Below are positions 1 to 7,972 of a stretch of 47,057 nt of DNA, in pieces. Below the pieces are notes generated by a model that was not told the origin of the DNA, did no database searches, and saw only the letters and a program-made list of their open reading frames with translations. Within the stretch, counting starts at the first letter, position 1, and each line of letters opens with the position of its first letter. Source of the DNA: an uncultured Cellvibrionales bacterium (GTDB lineage: Bacteria > Pseudomonadota > Gammaproteobacteria > Pseudomonadales > Porticoccaceae); the NCBI GenBank assembly GCA_913031645.1, contig CAJWFB010000005.1:1-47057 (forward strand). Direction: 5' to 3'. A program made the position numbers and the translations under genes.

Positions 1-374
1 CGTTGTCTCGCTTAACTCTGACCACCAATGGCGATGACCAGATGGCGGAACAGATTGTTAAACAGCTGCATAAGTTAATCGACACTATTAAGGTGATTGA
101 TCTCACCGAGGGGCCACATATTGAGCGAGAGTTAATGTTAGTGAAGATTAAGGCGTCTGACAGCGACAGTCGAGCTGAGCTGAAAAATTGTGTAGAAATT
201 TTCCGAGGGCACATTATCGATGTTACCCCAACCACCTACACTGTTCAGCTAGCCGGAGATAGTGACAAACTTGATGCCTTTATAGAAGCGGTTAGTCAGA
301 TTGGTATTATGGAAGTTTCACGCAGTGGCGCTACGGGTATTTCTCGCGGCGATAAGTTTATTCGCGCTAATTGA
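1..374 (+). CDS. ilvH: Acetolactate synthase small subunit, 3' part (window-truncated)
   Basis: This is the regulatory small subunit of acetohydroxyacid synthase, which binds valine and activates the large catalytic subunit in the first shared step of isoleucine, valine and leucine synthesis. About 123 residues are visible. They start in the linker after the N-terminal ACT domain and cover the C-terminal domain, including the 'IDLTEGPHIEREL' segment and the 'EVSRSGATGISRG' tail typical of IlvH/IlvN. The frame is open to the first base, so the start and the feedback-binding ACT domain lie outside the window; the family is usually about 160 residues. The large subunit is expected just upstream. 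No ilvC follows: the next gene is an unrelated phosphatase after a 114-base gap. Confidence 0.93.
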   Translation, partial: LSRLTLTTNGDDQMAEQIVKQLHKLIDTIKVIDLTEGPHIERELMLVKIKASDSDSRAELKNCVEIFRGHIIDVTPTTYTVQLAGDSDKLDAFIEAVSQIGIMEVSRSGATGISRGDKFIRAN

Positions 375-488
375 TAGTGGAGAATACCAAGGCTTTGCTG
401 GACAAAATATACGGCCCTCAAGAAGAGAGTCGTTTTGTTTTTAACCCTGTGCAATACTGCATAAAACTAACAAAATAACGAGTACAAA

Positions 489-1277
489 ATGAGCAAAGCT
501 AGTGCTTTTCCAAGAGTAGTGGACCTAGACGGAGGAATTAATTTTCGTGACTTAGGCGGCTATTCGAATAGCGAGGGTAAGACGGTGAAGTGGCGTAAAC
601 TTATGCGTTGCGGGCACCTCGCTAATCTTAGTGAACAAGATTTGAATGTGTTGGAAGATATTGGTGTTACTCAGATACATGATTTTCGGCGTAAGGATGA
701 GCAAACTCAGTCGCCAAGCTGTGCGATTAGGGCGGAATTTGTGGATGATTATCAAATCTCTATTGGTGATATCTCACGATTTTGGGAGTTTTTGTTTGAG
801 GGAGAGCTAACGCCAGAGTCCTCACATGAACTCGTCGTAAACTCCTATCGTTCTTGCATTGATGTTGTTATTCCAGCCTTTAGCCGTTTCATGCGCAAGG
901 TTGTCGACAATGCAGGCAATTCAAGTGTTTTTCATTGTTCTGCAGGTAAAGATAGAACCGGGATGGCTGCCGCGTTGATACTTTCAGCGCTTGATGTGCC
1001 GCGCGAAACCATTATTGAGGACTACCTTCTCACCCGACAGCACTATGACTCAACCAAGCTGATCGAGATTATTGAGGGACATTTGCGAGATGCGAAAGTC
1101 GATAATTGGGAAAGGGCATGGTTGACCCCCTATGTGTCTGTGCACCAAGACAATATAGAAGCATTCTTAGACGCCATTGATCATAAGTACGGTTCAATAA
1201 AACGTTACCTAACCGACGCACTGGGGTTATCACAAAACGACTTGGACAGCATGCGCAAACAGTTTTTGGATGACTAG
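489..1277 (+). CDS. Tyrosine-protein phosphatase family (Y_phosphatase3-like)
   Basis: The 262-residue protein carries the PTP signature HCSAGKDRTG with the nucleophilic Cys at about residue 150 and the P-loop Arg six residues later. An N-terminal 'GGINFRDLGGY' element is characteristic of bacterial Y_phosphatase3 proteins. Members dephosphorylate phosphotyrosine or phosphoinositides; the natural substrate here cannot be read from sequence. I see no signal peptide or membrane segment, so it is probably cytoplasmic. It lies alone between ilvH and pssA with gaps of 114 and 56 bases, which could allow co-transcription with either. The start is the ATG at the beginning of the conserved N-terminal region. 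Family assignment is secure, role is not. Confidence 0.85.
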   Translation: MSKASAFPRVVDLDGGINFRDLGGYSNSEGKTVKWRKLMRCGHLANLSEQDLNVLEDIGVTQIHDFRRKDEQTQSPSCAIRAEFVDDYQISIGDISRFWEFLFEGELTPESSHELVVNSYRSCIDVVIPAFSRFMRKVVDNAGNSSVFHCSAGKDRTGMAAALILSALDVPRETIIEDYLLTRQHYDSTKLIEIIEGHLRDAKVDNWERAWLTPYVSVHQDNIEAFLDAIDHKYGSIKRYLTDALGLSQNDLDSMRKQFLDD

Positions 1278-1333
1278 CGGTGATTGGCGTATACTAGGCC
1301 TCCGAATTCAAGAGCAATATCGAGATTCGAAAT

Positions 1334-2122
1334 ATGGTAAACAAGGCAGAATCAGTAGAAAAAGTGGTTGAACTGAAGCAGGGTAAGACTCCTGACCAGG
1401 CATCTAGACCTGCTCGCAAAGGAATCTATTTACTGCCCAACTTGCTGACCACTGGTGCACTATTTGGTGGCTTTTACGCAGTTCTATCAGGTTTTAGCGG
1501 GCAGTATGAGTGGGCAGCCATGGCGATATTTGCCGCTATGCTGTTTGATGGTCTTGATGGTCGTGTCGCTCGGATGACCAATACTCAAAGCGACTTTGGT
1601 GTGCAGTACGATAGCCTATCTGACATGGTGTCTTTCGGCGTTGCTCCTGCAATTGTAGCCTATGGTTGGGGCGTCAGCGATCTAGGAAAACTGGGTTTGG
1701 CGGCTGCTTTTGTCTACGCGTCATGCTCGGCGTTGCGATTGGCTCGGTTTAACGTTCAGGCAGGTATTTCCGACGGTAAAACCTTCACCGGACTCCCCAG
1801 TCCAGTTGCGGCCGCATTGGTTGCTGGATTTGTATGGTCTCTGCATGATGTTGAGCCATCATTCTGGTTGTCTAGTTTAGGTGCTGTTATCACTGCTGTT
1901 GCTGGGCTATTGATGGTATCTAATTACCAGTATCCAAGCTTCAAAGAGATTGACATGAAAGGCAAAGTGCCCTTCATAGTGATTTTATCGGTAGTCATGG
2001 GCTTTGTTGTGATTACCATTGACCCCCCTAGAATATTGTTTGCCATGGCTGTCGTATTTTCCCTTTCGGCACCAATTCTCTGGGTGGGAAGAAAGCTGCG
2101 GCGTTCTTCTTCGGCAGAATAG
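1334..2122 (+). CDS. pssA: CDP-diacylglycerol--serine O-phosphatidyltransferase
   Basis: Integral membrane enzyme that joins CDP-diacylglycerol and serine to make phosphatidylserine, the precursor of phosphatidylethanolamine. The CDP-alcohol phosphotransferase signature is complete around residues 75-105: D-G-L-D-G-R-V-A-R, then a Gly and two Asp residues in 'GVQYDSLSD'. Several hydrophobic segments follow, consistent with the multi-helix fold, and the C-terminus is basic. At 262 residues it fits the membrane-embedded (type II) PssA family rather than the E. coli phospholipase-D-like enzyme. The ATG at 1334 gives a hydrophilic N-terminus of about 30 residues before the first membrane helix. 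In related gammaproteobacteria pssA commonly sits between ilvC and leuA, which matches this location except for the missing ilvC. Confidence 0.93.
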   Translation: MVNKAESVEKVVELKQGKTPDQASRPARKGIYLLPNLLTTGALFGGFYAVLSGFSGQYEWAAMAIFAAMLFDGLDGRVARMTNTQSDFGVQYDSLSDMVSFGVAPAIVAYGWGVSDLGKLGLAAAFVYASCSALRLARFNVQAGISDGKTFTGLPSPVAAALVAGFVWSLHDVEPSFWLSSLGAVITAVAGLLMVSNYQYPSFKEIDMKGKVPFIVILSVVMGFVVITIDPPRILFAMAVVFSLSAPILWVGRKLRRSSSAE

Positions 2123-2437
2123 GCCTTTCAATGCTTGGATTTGTCGATTAAATCTGCTTAAATGAAACTATGTTTTGTGATAAGTCCAGTCAAAAATTTT
2201 CAAACAGCGCATTCAATGTGCTGGCTGTTCGTGCTCTGCTAGTTCTCCTGCCCTGAGGGGCATCTATCGTTATACCTCAAAAATAGTATAAAGCGAGCAT
2301 GGTTCGTTAAGTGTAACGGCGTATTTACATATAAAGTGTCATTTTTCGGTGTGCTCAGAAGCAAGTAGAATAATAGGTCGATTGCGTTCTACAATAGAAC
2401 TAACCGGCAGGTATGGCTTTTAAAAGGTAATTTGACC
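2123..2437 (+). promoter_or_regulatory. 315-base leuA 5' region
   Basis: This gap separates pssA from leuA and is too long for simple co-transcription without regulation. It contains the candidate leucine-rich leader peptide, short inverted repeats after it, and A+T-rich sequence towards leuA. The Shine-Dalgarno for leuA is the AAAAGG at about 2422-2427. I see no unambiguous -35/-10 pair and no classical terminator. Confidence 0.4.
2170..2256 (+). CDS. Candidate leucine-rich leader peptide upstream of leuA
   Basis: A 28-codon frame starts at ATG 2170 and ends at TGA 2254-2256, 181 bases before leuA. Its last eleven codons before the stop read L-A-V-R-A-L-L-V-L-L-P, with five Leu codons and a dense Leu/Val/Ala run immediately before the stop, as expected of a branched-chain amino acid attenuation leader. 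Against it, no good Shine-Dalgarno precedes ATG 2170 or the in-frame GTG 2218, and I could not find a clean terminator hairpin with a T-run between it and leuA. Small inverted repeats are present (the stem in 2249-2260, and a 5-bp stem around 2307-2320). Confidence 0.38.
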   Translation: MFCDKSSQKFSNSAFNVLAVRALLVLLP

Positions 2438-3985
2438 ATGACGACAAAAGAAAAATTAGTGATTTTTGACACTACTCTTCGCGATGGGGAGCAGAGCCCC
2501 GGCGCTTCAATGACCAAAGATGAGAAGCTCAGAATCGCTAAGGTTTTAGAAAAAATGAATGTGGATGTTATCGAAGCGGGCTTTGCGGTCTCTAGTCAAG
2601 GCGATTTTGACGCGGTAAAGCTGATTGCAGATACTGTTCGAGATAGTCGAATATGCAGTCTTTCCAGAGCGATGACAGGTGATATAGAGCGTGCTGGTGA
2701 GGCGCTTCGAGGCGCAAGCGCAGGGCGCATTCATACCTTTATCGCAACGTCGCCGATCCATATGAAGTACAAGTTACAGATGGAGCCAGAGGACGTTTTA
2801 GCACAGGCTGTGGGCGCAGTAAAAACTGCTCGAGACCTGATTGATGATGTCGAATTTTCTCTTGAAGATGCCAGTCGGACTGATTTCGACTTTATGTGTA
2901 AGGTTACCGAGGCTGTCATTGCAGCGGGTGCTAGAACCATTAATTTGCCAGATACCGTTGGGTATTCAGCACCGGGCGAATATGGCTCGATGATTCAACG
3001 TCTGATGAACAGTGTTCCCAATGCTGACAAGGCTATTTTTTCGGTTCACTGCCATAATGACCTGGGTTTAGCGGTTGCTAACAGCCTTGCTGCTGTCCAA
3101 AACGGTGCGCGTCAGGTGGAGTGTACGATTAATGGTTTAGGTGAAAGAGCGGGTAATGCATCGCTTGAAGAGTTGGTGATGGCGATTAGGACGCGCCAAG
3201 ACCTATACCCTGTTGAAACGGCAATTGATCCATCCCATATAGTGCCTATCTCGCGTTTGGTATCTAGTATTACTGGATTTCCTGTGCAGCCCAACAAAGC
3301 GATTGTAGGCGCTAATGCTTTCGCCCATGAATCGGGAATACATCAAGACGGTATTTTGAAGATGCGCGAAACCTATGAAATCATGAAAGCCGAAGATGTG
3401 GGTTGGTCCACTAACAAATTGTCTTTAGGTAAACTCTCAGGGCGGGCAGCACTTGCCGCTCGTTTAGAGGATTTGGGTATTACTTTTGATAGTAAAGAAG
3501 ATTTTAATGAAGCTTTTCGGAGGTTCAAGGATTTGGCCGATAAGAAACGTGAAATTTTCGATGAAGACCTTCAGGCTCTCGTTTCGGATGTACAGATGGG
3601 TACAGAAGATGAAGCCCTGACCCTCGTCGGTCTGGAAGTATTGTCAAAGTCCGGCCAGCTGCCTCATGCAAAACTAACTATTCGTTATCAGGATCAAAAT
3701 CATGATGCTGAAGCAAGTGGCGATGGTGCCGTTGATGCAATCTTCAATGCTATTGAAAAACTGATAAAAAGTGAAACTGAGCTACAGCTTTATTCAGTGA
3801 ATGCGGTTACGCAGGGTACGGATTCTCAGGGTGAAGTGACTGTTCGACTGGAAAAAGAGGGACGTATCATTAATGGTCAAGGTGCCGATACGGATGTTTT
3901 GGTAGCCAGTGCTAACGCTTACTTACATGCCTTGACGCTAATGCGTAATCCCGGGCGGCTGCACCCTCAACTGGGCGGCGTTTAA
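2438..3985 (+). CDS. leuA: 2-isopropylmalate synthase
   Basis: Condenses acetyl-CoA with 2-oxoisovalerate, the committed step of leucine synthesis. The 515-residue protein has the family's catalytic N-terminal TIM barrel with '[12 protein letters not shown]' near the start, 'NLPDTVGY' around residues 168-175, the metal-binding '[12 protein letters not shown]' and '[14 protein letters not shown]', followed by the linker and the C-terminal leucine-sensing regulatory domain (last ~120 residues). Length matches the short bacterial LeuA form (E. coli 523). A TTG at 2432 is in frame, but the ATG at 2438 is better placed behind AAAAGG at 2422-2427. The stop TAA shares its last base with the ATG of the next gene, so leuA, the psi-like gene and rimI probably form one operon. 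Confidence 0.96.
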   Translation: MTTKEKLVIFDTTLRDGEQSPGASMTKDEKLRIAKVLEKMNVDVIEAGFAVSSQGDFDAVKLIADTVRDSRICSLSRAMTGDIERAGEALRGASAGRIHTFIATSPIHMKYKLQMEPEDVLAQAVGAVKTARDLIDDVEFSLEDASRTDFDFMCKVTEAVIAAGARTINLPDTVGYSAPGEYGSMIQRLMNSVPNADKAIFSVHCHNDLGLAVANSLAAVQNGARQVECTINGLGERAGNASLEELVMAIRTRQDLYPVETAIDPSHIVPISRLVSSITGFPVQPNKAIVGANAFAHESGIHQDGILKMRETYEIMKAEDVGWSTNKLSLGKLSGRAALAARLEDLGITFDSKEDFNEAFRRFKDLADKKREIFDEDLQALVSDVQMGTEDEALTLVGLEVLSKSGQLPHAKLTIRYQDQNHDAEASGDGAVDAIFNAIEKLIKSETELQLYSVNAVTQGTDSQGEVTVRLEKEGRIINGQGADTDVLVASANAYLHALTLMRNPGRLHPQLGGV

Positions 3986-4740
3986 TGGTTGATTCTCTTC
4001 GTCACCACTATTTGAAAACGTTGGGTATTGTAGAATATATACCGAGAGGTTTTGTTGATGACAGTGAAGAGCTTGCTCAGCCAGCCCAGTCACACTCGGT
4101 GACCGAAACAAGGACAGCGGCGATGACCCAACTTTTAGCCGACCATGTTGAGGCGCCCAAAGTTAAGGTTGTTGAAAAAACGCCAGTAGCGTCGAGTGAT
4201 ATTACCTCTAACGAGAGGACACCATCGACGGAGATAACTCCGGTTGTCAGTGATAGCACTGAGGTGCAAGTTGTGCTCTGGCAGCCCAGTGAAAAATTAT
4301 TGGTGTGCAGTGCCGTGGAGAATGAGCTGCCGAGCCCTGACCAGATTCAGTTATTGTCCAATATTCTTATCGCCATGGGCCAAAGTGACGGTGTATTACC
4401 TCAGTTTGAGATCGCTCAGTGGCCGCCGTTCGCTAACATGCAGGGTGGAGTAATAGAAGCTAGAGATTTTCTGTCAACGCTTATGAGTGCGAGATTAGAA
4501 AGTAGCCAAACGCAAATTATATTGCTTTTAGGGTCAGGGACTGCTGATTGGGTGCTGACAGATCGGCAGCAATCTAATCTCGAGCATGGCCAAGTTAATA
4601 TTAATGATAAGGTCGTTGCTGCGGTGGTTCCCTCATTGGTCGAAATGATTGCTCAACCTGATTTAAAACGTCAGGCTTGGCAGACAATAAAATCCTTGGC
4701 CGTCAGTAGTCAGGTTCATAGACAGCAAGACACCTCATGA
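3985..4740 (+). CDS. Probable divergent DNA polymerase III psi (HolD-like) protein with long linker
   Basis: This 251-residue protein would usually be called hypothetical. Its first ~22 residues (R5, L13-G14-I15, Y18, R21) resemble the N-terminal chi-binding peptide of psi, and the segment 'VPSLVEMIAQPDLKRQAWQTI' near the C-terminus resembles the last helices of E. coli HolD (P-x-L-x-x-L ... P-x-x-R-x-x-L-W-x-x-I). Psi would bridge chi-SSB to the clamp loader. Known HolD is about 137 residues; here the two conserved ends are separated by a Thr/Ser/Val/Glu-rich, probably disordered stretch (about residues 25-90). Position supports the call: in E. coli and relatives holD directly precedes rimI, and here the two overlap by 4 bases (ATGA). 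The identity is inferred from motifs and synteny. Confidence 0.6.
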   Translation: MVDSLRHHYLKTLGIVEYIPRGFVDDSEELAQPAQSHSVTETRTAAMTQLLADHVEAPKVKVVEKTPVASSDITSNERTPSTEITPVVSDSTEVQVVLWQPSEKLLVCSAVENELPSPDQIQLLSNILIAMGQSDGVLPQFEIAQWPPFANMQGGVIEARDFLSTLMSARLESSQTQIILLLGSGTADWVLTDRQQSNLEHGQVNINDKVVAAVVPSLVEMIAQPDLKRQAWQTIKSLAVSSQVHRQQDTS

Positions 4741-5186
4741 TTGAAAGCATTGGCGCGGTTAAGGTGCGCGAGATGTCTGCTGATGACCTTGAAGGAGTCA
4801 TCGAGATTGAACAGGGTAACGCAAAATATCCTTGGACTGAGAATCAGTTTAGGGACGCACTTCACTGTATTCAAGTCTTAGTAGTCGATCAGAAAGTCAT
4901 CGGATTTGTAGCCCTTCTCGTCATTATCGACCAAGCTGAAGTGCAAAATATCTCTATTCATGTTGATTATCAGGTGTTGGGTTATGGTGAATACCTACTT
5001 AATCATGCTGTCAAAAACCTTGCTGATAGTGTCAGCAAAGTCTACTTGGAGGTGAGAGAATCTAATTTTTCGGCGATACGTTTATATAATAAGGCTGGCT
5101 TTACGGAAGTTGGACAGCGCAGAGGTTATTATCCAACAGAGTTCGGCCGTGAAGATGCGCTGCTGATGTGTTTAACTATCTCTTGA
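4737..5186 (+). CDS. rimI: Ribosomal protein bS18 alanine N-acetyltransferase
   Basis: GNAT-fold enzyme that acetylates the N-terminal alanine of ribosomal protein S18. The 149 residues match E. coli RimI (148) in length. Visible GNAT features are the early 'MSADDLEGVIEIEQ' and 'PWTENQF' segments, motif A in 'NISIHVDYQVLGYGEYLLNHAVKN' where the usual R/Q-G-x-G-x-G is drifted to Q-V-L-G-Y-G, and the motif B region 'VRESNFSAIRLYNKAGFTEVGQRRGYY' that is highly typical of RimI. The ATG overlaps the stop of the psi-like gene (ATGA), implying translational coupling. An acetyltransferase for another protein N-terminus is the only reasonable alternative. Confidence 0.92.
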   Translation: MIESIGAVKVREMSADDLEGVIEIEQGNAKYPWTENQFRDALHCIQVLVVDQKVIGFVALLVIIDQAEVQNISIHVDYQVLGYGEYLLNHAVKNLADSVSKVYLEVRESNFSAIRLYNKAGFTEVGQRRGYYPTEFGREDALLMCLTIS

Positions 5187-5318
5187 GTGGCTAAAGTAAA
5201 TTGTGTCTCGCCATTATTGCCGGACCAAAAGTGCTAAAGTAACTAGAGCGATTAGGGAAATGCGTATTGATCAGCTTTCGATACACCTTAGTTTGTTAAT
5301 TTCACATAAGGAATTTAA

Positions 5319-5771
5319 ATGGATATTCAACTGTTGTATTGGCATTGGTTAGTCCTTGGCATGTTATTGGTTGTCGCAGAAATATTTGTACCTAGCTTTA
5401 CTGTTTTATGGTTTGGCCTTGGTGCGTTGTTGGTTGGTGTCATTGAAATGGTTGTTCCTATGTCAATGACGATTCAGGTATTAGTGTGGACTGTGTCCTC
5501 AGTGTTTTTTGCTGTCGGCTGGTTTAAACTAATAAAGCCAAAAATGACCGCGGCTAATCAAGATAGTCAAGCGCAGCAATCGGCTATTGGTGAATCTGGT
5601 TTAGTAGTAAAACTGCCCACAGAGAGCACTTTGGGAACTATGCGGTTTAGTACTCCTATTCTTGATCGTGACGAGTGGCAATTTAGCTGCGATGTTACGG
5701 TTGAGCTTGGTGACAGGCTTCATATACAGGAAATTTCTGGTCAAACCCTCGTGGTTGTCAGACTCGATTAA
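5319..5771 (+). CDS. NfeD family membrane protein
   Basis: A 150-residue NfeD-type protein: three hydrophobic segments in about the first 75 residues ('WLVLGMLLVVAEIFV', 'VLWFGLGALLVGVIEMVV', 'IQVLVWTVSSVFFAVGWF') followed by a cytoplasmic OB-fold-like domain with 'GESGLVV' and the final 'GDRLHIQEISGQTLVVV'. These short NfeD proteins partner with SPFH/stomatin proteins and are thought to help organise membrane microdomains and protein quality control. The SPFH gene begins 22 bases downstream, so this is the standard two-gene operon. A GGA-containing Shine-Dalgarno (AAGGAA) precedes the ATG. Confidence 0.9.
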   Translation: MDIQLLYWHWLVLGMLLVVAEIFVPSFTVLWFGLGALLVGVIEMVVPMSMTIQVLVWTVSSVFFAVGWFKLIKPKMTAANQDSQAQQSAIGESGLVVKLPTESTLGTMRFSTPILDRDEWQFSCDVTVELGDRLHIQEISGQTLVVVRLD

Positions 5772-5793
5772 TTAATTAAGGAGATATTGAAAA

Positions 5794-6645
5794 ATGGGTA
5801 ATCTTATTGCGATAGGTACAGTTTTTTTAGTGGTTTTAATCACTTTGTTCAAGGCTATTCGGTTGGTGCCTCAGGGCTCTAAGTGGGTTGTGCAGCGGCT
5901 TGGGAAGTTTCATAAGTCACTCAGCCCAGGGTTAAACTTTCTGGTTCCTTATATCGATATTGTCGCCTTTAAAGCGACCACTAAAGATATTGTTTTAGAA
6001 ATCCCCTCTCAAGAAGTTATTACTCGCGACAACGTGGTCATTATTGCCAATGCCGTTGCTTACATTAATATTCTAGCACCAGAGAAGGCTGTGTATGGGG
6101 TAGAGGACTATGAGTTAGCTATTCGGACACTGGTGCAGACATCACTGCGCTCGATTGTCGGCGAGATGACGCTTGATGATGCGCTTTCCTCACGAGACCA
6201 AATTAAGACAAAATTGAAAACATCAATTTCTGATGACATTGCCGATTGGGGTATTACTTTAAAGACTGTTGAAATTCAGGATATTCAGCCATCGGGAACC
6301 ATGCAATCAGCAATGGAAGAGCAAGCCGCGGCAGAGCGTCAGAGACGTGCAACAGTAACCCGTGCTGACGGCGAGAAAACGGCTGCAATTCTCGAAGCTG
6401 ATGGTCGTCTTGAAGCCTCTCGACGCGATGCTGAAGCAAAAGTGGTTTTAGCTGAAGCCACAAAGTCTGCGCTTTCAAAAATTAACGAAGCTATTCAAGA
6501 TAAAGAACTGCCTGCTATGTACATGCTGGGTGAAAAATATATTGAAGCAATGGATTCCATGGCCAAGTCTGACAATTCAAAATTAGTCGTGTTGCCAGCA
6601 GATATTCCTGCGGCAGTGCGTGGCATTATGAACAACACCAAGTAA
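5794..6645 (+). CDS. SPFH/band 7 (stomatin/QmcA-like) membrane protein
   Basis: A 283-residue stomatin-like protein. An N-terminal hydrophobic anchor (residues ~3-22) is followed by the SPFH core starting 'VPQGSKWVVQRLGKFHKSLSPG', then an Ala/Glu-rich heptad-like coiled coil ('EEQAAAERQRRATVTRADGEKTAAILEADG') and a C-terminal tail. This is the QmcA/YbbK type of band 7 protein, which oligomerises at the inner membrane and modulates proteases or membrane organisation. It is shorter than E. coli QmcA (305). The NfeD partner lies immediately upstream and AAGGAGA provides a strong Shine-Dalgarno. HflK/HflC is unlikely because those occur as an hfq-hflX-linked pair. Confidence 0.9.
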   Translation: MGNLIAIGTVFLVVLITLFKAIRLVPQGSKWVVQRLGKFHKSLSPGLNFLVPYIDIVAFKATTKDIVLEIPSQEVITRDNVVIIANAVAYINILAPEKAVYGVEDYELAIRTLVQTSLRSIVGEMTLDDALSSRDQIKTKLKTSISDDIADWGITLKTVEIQDIQPSGTMQSAMEEQAAAERQRRATVTRADGEKTAAILEADGRLEASRRDAEAKVVLAEATKSALSKINEAIQDKELPAMYMLGEKYIEAMDSMAKSDNSKLVVLPADIPAAVRGIMNNTK

Positions 6646-6655
6646 TCAATAATTG

Positions 6656-6680
6656 GGTCAGCCTTGCTGGCCTTCGTTGT
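6656..6680 (+). terminator. Possible terminator after the NfeD/SPFH operon
   Basis: A 7-bp stem (GGTCAGC / GCTGGCC, one G-U pair, loop CTT at 6663-6665) begins 10 bases after the SPFH stop and is followed by a short, interrupted T-rich run. The T-run is weak, so attenuation rather than full termination is possible. Confidence 0.35.
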
Positions 6681-6754
6681 TCATGTAAAAGTTGGAGACG
6701 TTGCCCGCTAGGGTTTTATGCAGAGCGATGACCTAGAAGTTCACAATAAAACGG

Positions 6755-6760
6755 TATAAT
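6755..6760 (+). promoter_or_regulatory. Possible -10 box upstream of the DUF2750 gene
   Basis: A perfect TATAAT lies in the 246-base gap between the SPFH gene and the DUF2750 gene. No matching -35 hexamer is visible at 16-18 bases, and the box lies 132 bases from the gene start, so the assignment is weak. Confidence 0.25.
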
Positions 6761-6891
6761 TACAGAGACGCTCATGTTTAGTACTGGTTTAGCTAAAGAC
6801 TGAGTGGATCACATATTGAGTGTTGGGATACCAGACTAAAACGGTTACTATGAGCGCCCTCCGCACTGTAACTTAACGATGGAACAATCCT

Positions 6892-7257
6892 ATGCAACCT
6901 CTATCGGACGACCTTCAGGAAAATTTTGATCGCTTAATTGTCGAATGCCTTGAGCAAGGTTGTATATGGGGACTTCAAGATGCGACCGAAAATTGGGCGC
7001 TGGTGGGCTCCACTGATCATGATGATATCGATGTGATTCCATTTTGGTCATCCAAGTCACTGGCGGAAGAGCTCTGTGGTGACGACTGGGATGTCTATAA
7101 GCCGGTGGCCATCGAAATAGAAGAGTTTTTAGATGATTGGCTTCCAGGCATGCATAGTGATGTGTTGCTCGTCGGTGTGAATTGGAATATTGACCTGGAA
7201 GGGGCAGAAATTGAGCCCCTTGATCTGCTTGAAGAGTTCGAGGCAGAATTGGATTAA
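6892..7257 (+). CDS. DUF2750 domain-containing protein
   Basis: A small acidic cytoplasmic protein of 121 residues. The order 'GCIWGLQDATENWALVGS', 'DVIPFWSSKSLAEELCGDDWDVYKPVAIEIEEFLDDWLPGM' and 'VLLVGVNWN' matches the DUF2750 family, in which a Trp-containing segment, the 'PFW' element and a final 'VGVNWN' are conserved. No biochemical function is established and I see no catalytic motif. It lies 3 bases upstream of the DUF3581 gene on the same strand, so the two are very likely co-transcribed. The ATG at 6892 follows a GGA-containing region. Confidence 0.82.
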   Translation: MQPLSDDLQENFDRLIVECLEQGCIWGLQDATENWALVGSTDHDDIDVIPFWSSKSLAEELCGDDWDVYKPVAIEIEEFLDDWLPGMHSDVLLVGVNWNIDLEGAEIEPLDLLEEFEAELD

Positions 7258-7260
7258 GCT

Positions 7261-7971
7261 ATGTTTATTGATCAATTTTCTTGCCAAAGGGGCACTGAGT
7301 TGTCTATTAATGCTGATCAGGCCAGCGAGTTTGCTAAAACTGTCAGCAACGATTTTAATCCTATTCATGATCCCGGTAATCGACGCTTTTGTGTGCCGGG
7401 CGATCTACTGTTTGCCTTAGCCGTTGAGCGTTATGGCCTTGCGCAATCAATGGAATTCCATTTCACTGGTTTAGTGTCTGCGGATACCGCACTTATTTTT
7501 CCGTTTGATCAATGTAACATGTTCGAGATTTTGGATAGCAGAGGAAAGGAGTATCTAAGAGTCTCCCTAGACGGTGAGCGACTCGTAGCTAACGATGGTG
7601 TAGAGGCGCTTGTCAGAGCCTATGTGCGATTTTCAGGGCAAAATTTCCCGCATATTTTAGTGCCGCTAATGACTGAGCAAAATGTAATGATTAATGCCCA
7701 ACGCCCATTGATCATCTACCAGTCTATGTCTTTGCAGTTAGATCAGCTTAATTTGAATAAACCGACTCTGAAATTATCAGAAACCAACTTGGAGGTGGAC
7801 GGCAAGCGCGGAGACGCTCATCTGCATTTTGAAGTGCTGGATGGTGCAACTATTGTAGGCCGTGGAGTTAAGCACCTTATTCTCAGCGGATTAAGACCCT
7901 TTGAACAAAGAGCCGTGGACCTTATGGTCTCAGACTACCTTGGCTGGCAATCCGAGCATAGTTACCTATAA
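7261..7971 (+). CDS. DUF3581 family protein, possibly hotdog-fold/hydratase-like
   Basis: A 236-residue protein of the DUF3581 family, recognised from 'ASEFAKTVSNDFNPIHD', 'RRFCVPGDLLFAL' and 'FHFTGLVSADTALIF'. The family has no established function. I note that D31-F-N33-P-I-H36 matches the core of the MaoC/(R)-specific enoyl-CoA hydratase motif (G-D-x-N-P-x-H), whose Asp and His form the catalytic dyad, although the Gly before Asp is Asn here. The second half ('AHLHFEVLDGATIVGRGVKHLIL') looks like a hotdog beta-sheet, so the length would fit two hotdog units. The gene follows DUF2750 by 3 bases and converges on uvrA with a one-base gap. Enzymatic activity is inference only. Confidence 0.78.
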   Translation: MFIDQFSCQRGTELSINADQASEFAKTVSNDFNPIHDPGNRRFCVPGDLLFALAVERYGLAQSMEFHFTGLVSADTALIFPFDQCNMFEILDSRGKEYLRVSLDGERLVANDGVEALVRAYVRFSGQNFPHILVPLMTEQNVMINAQRPLIIYQSMSLQLDQLNLNKPTLKLSETNLEVDGKRGDAHLHFEVLDGATIVGRGVKHLILSGLRPFEQRAVDLMVSDYLGWQSEHSYL

Positions 7972-7972
7972 G

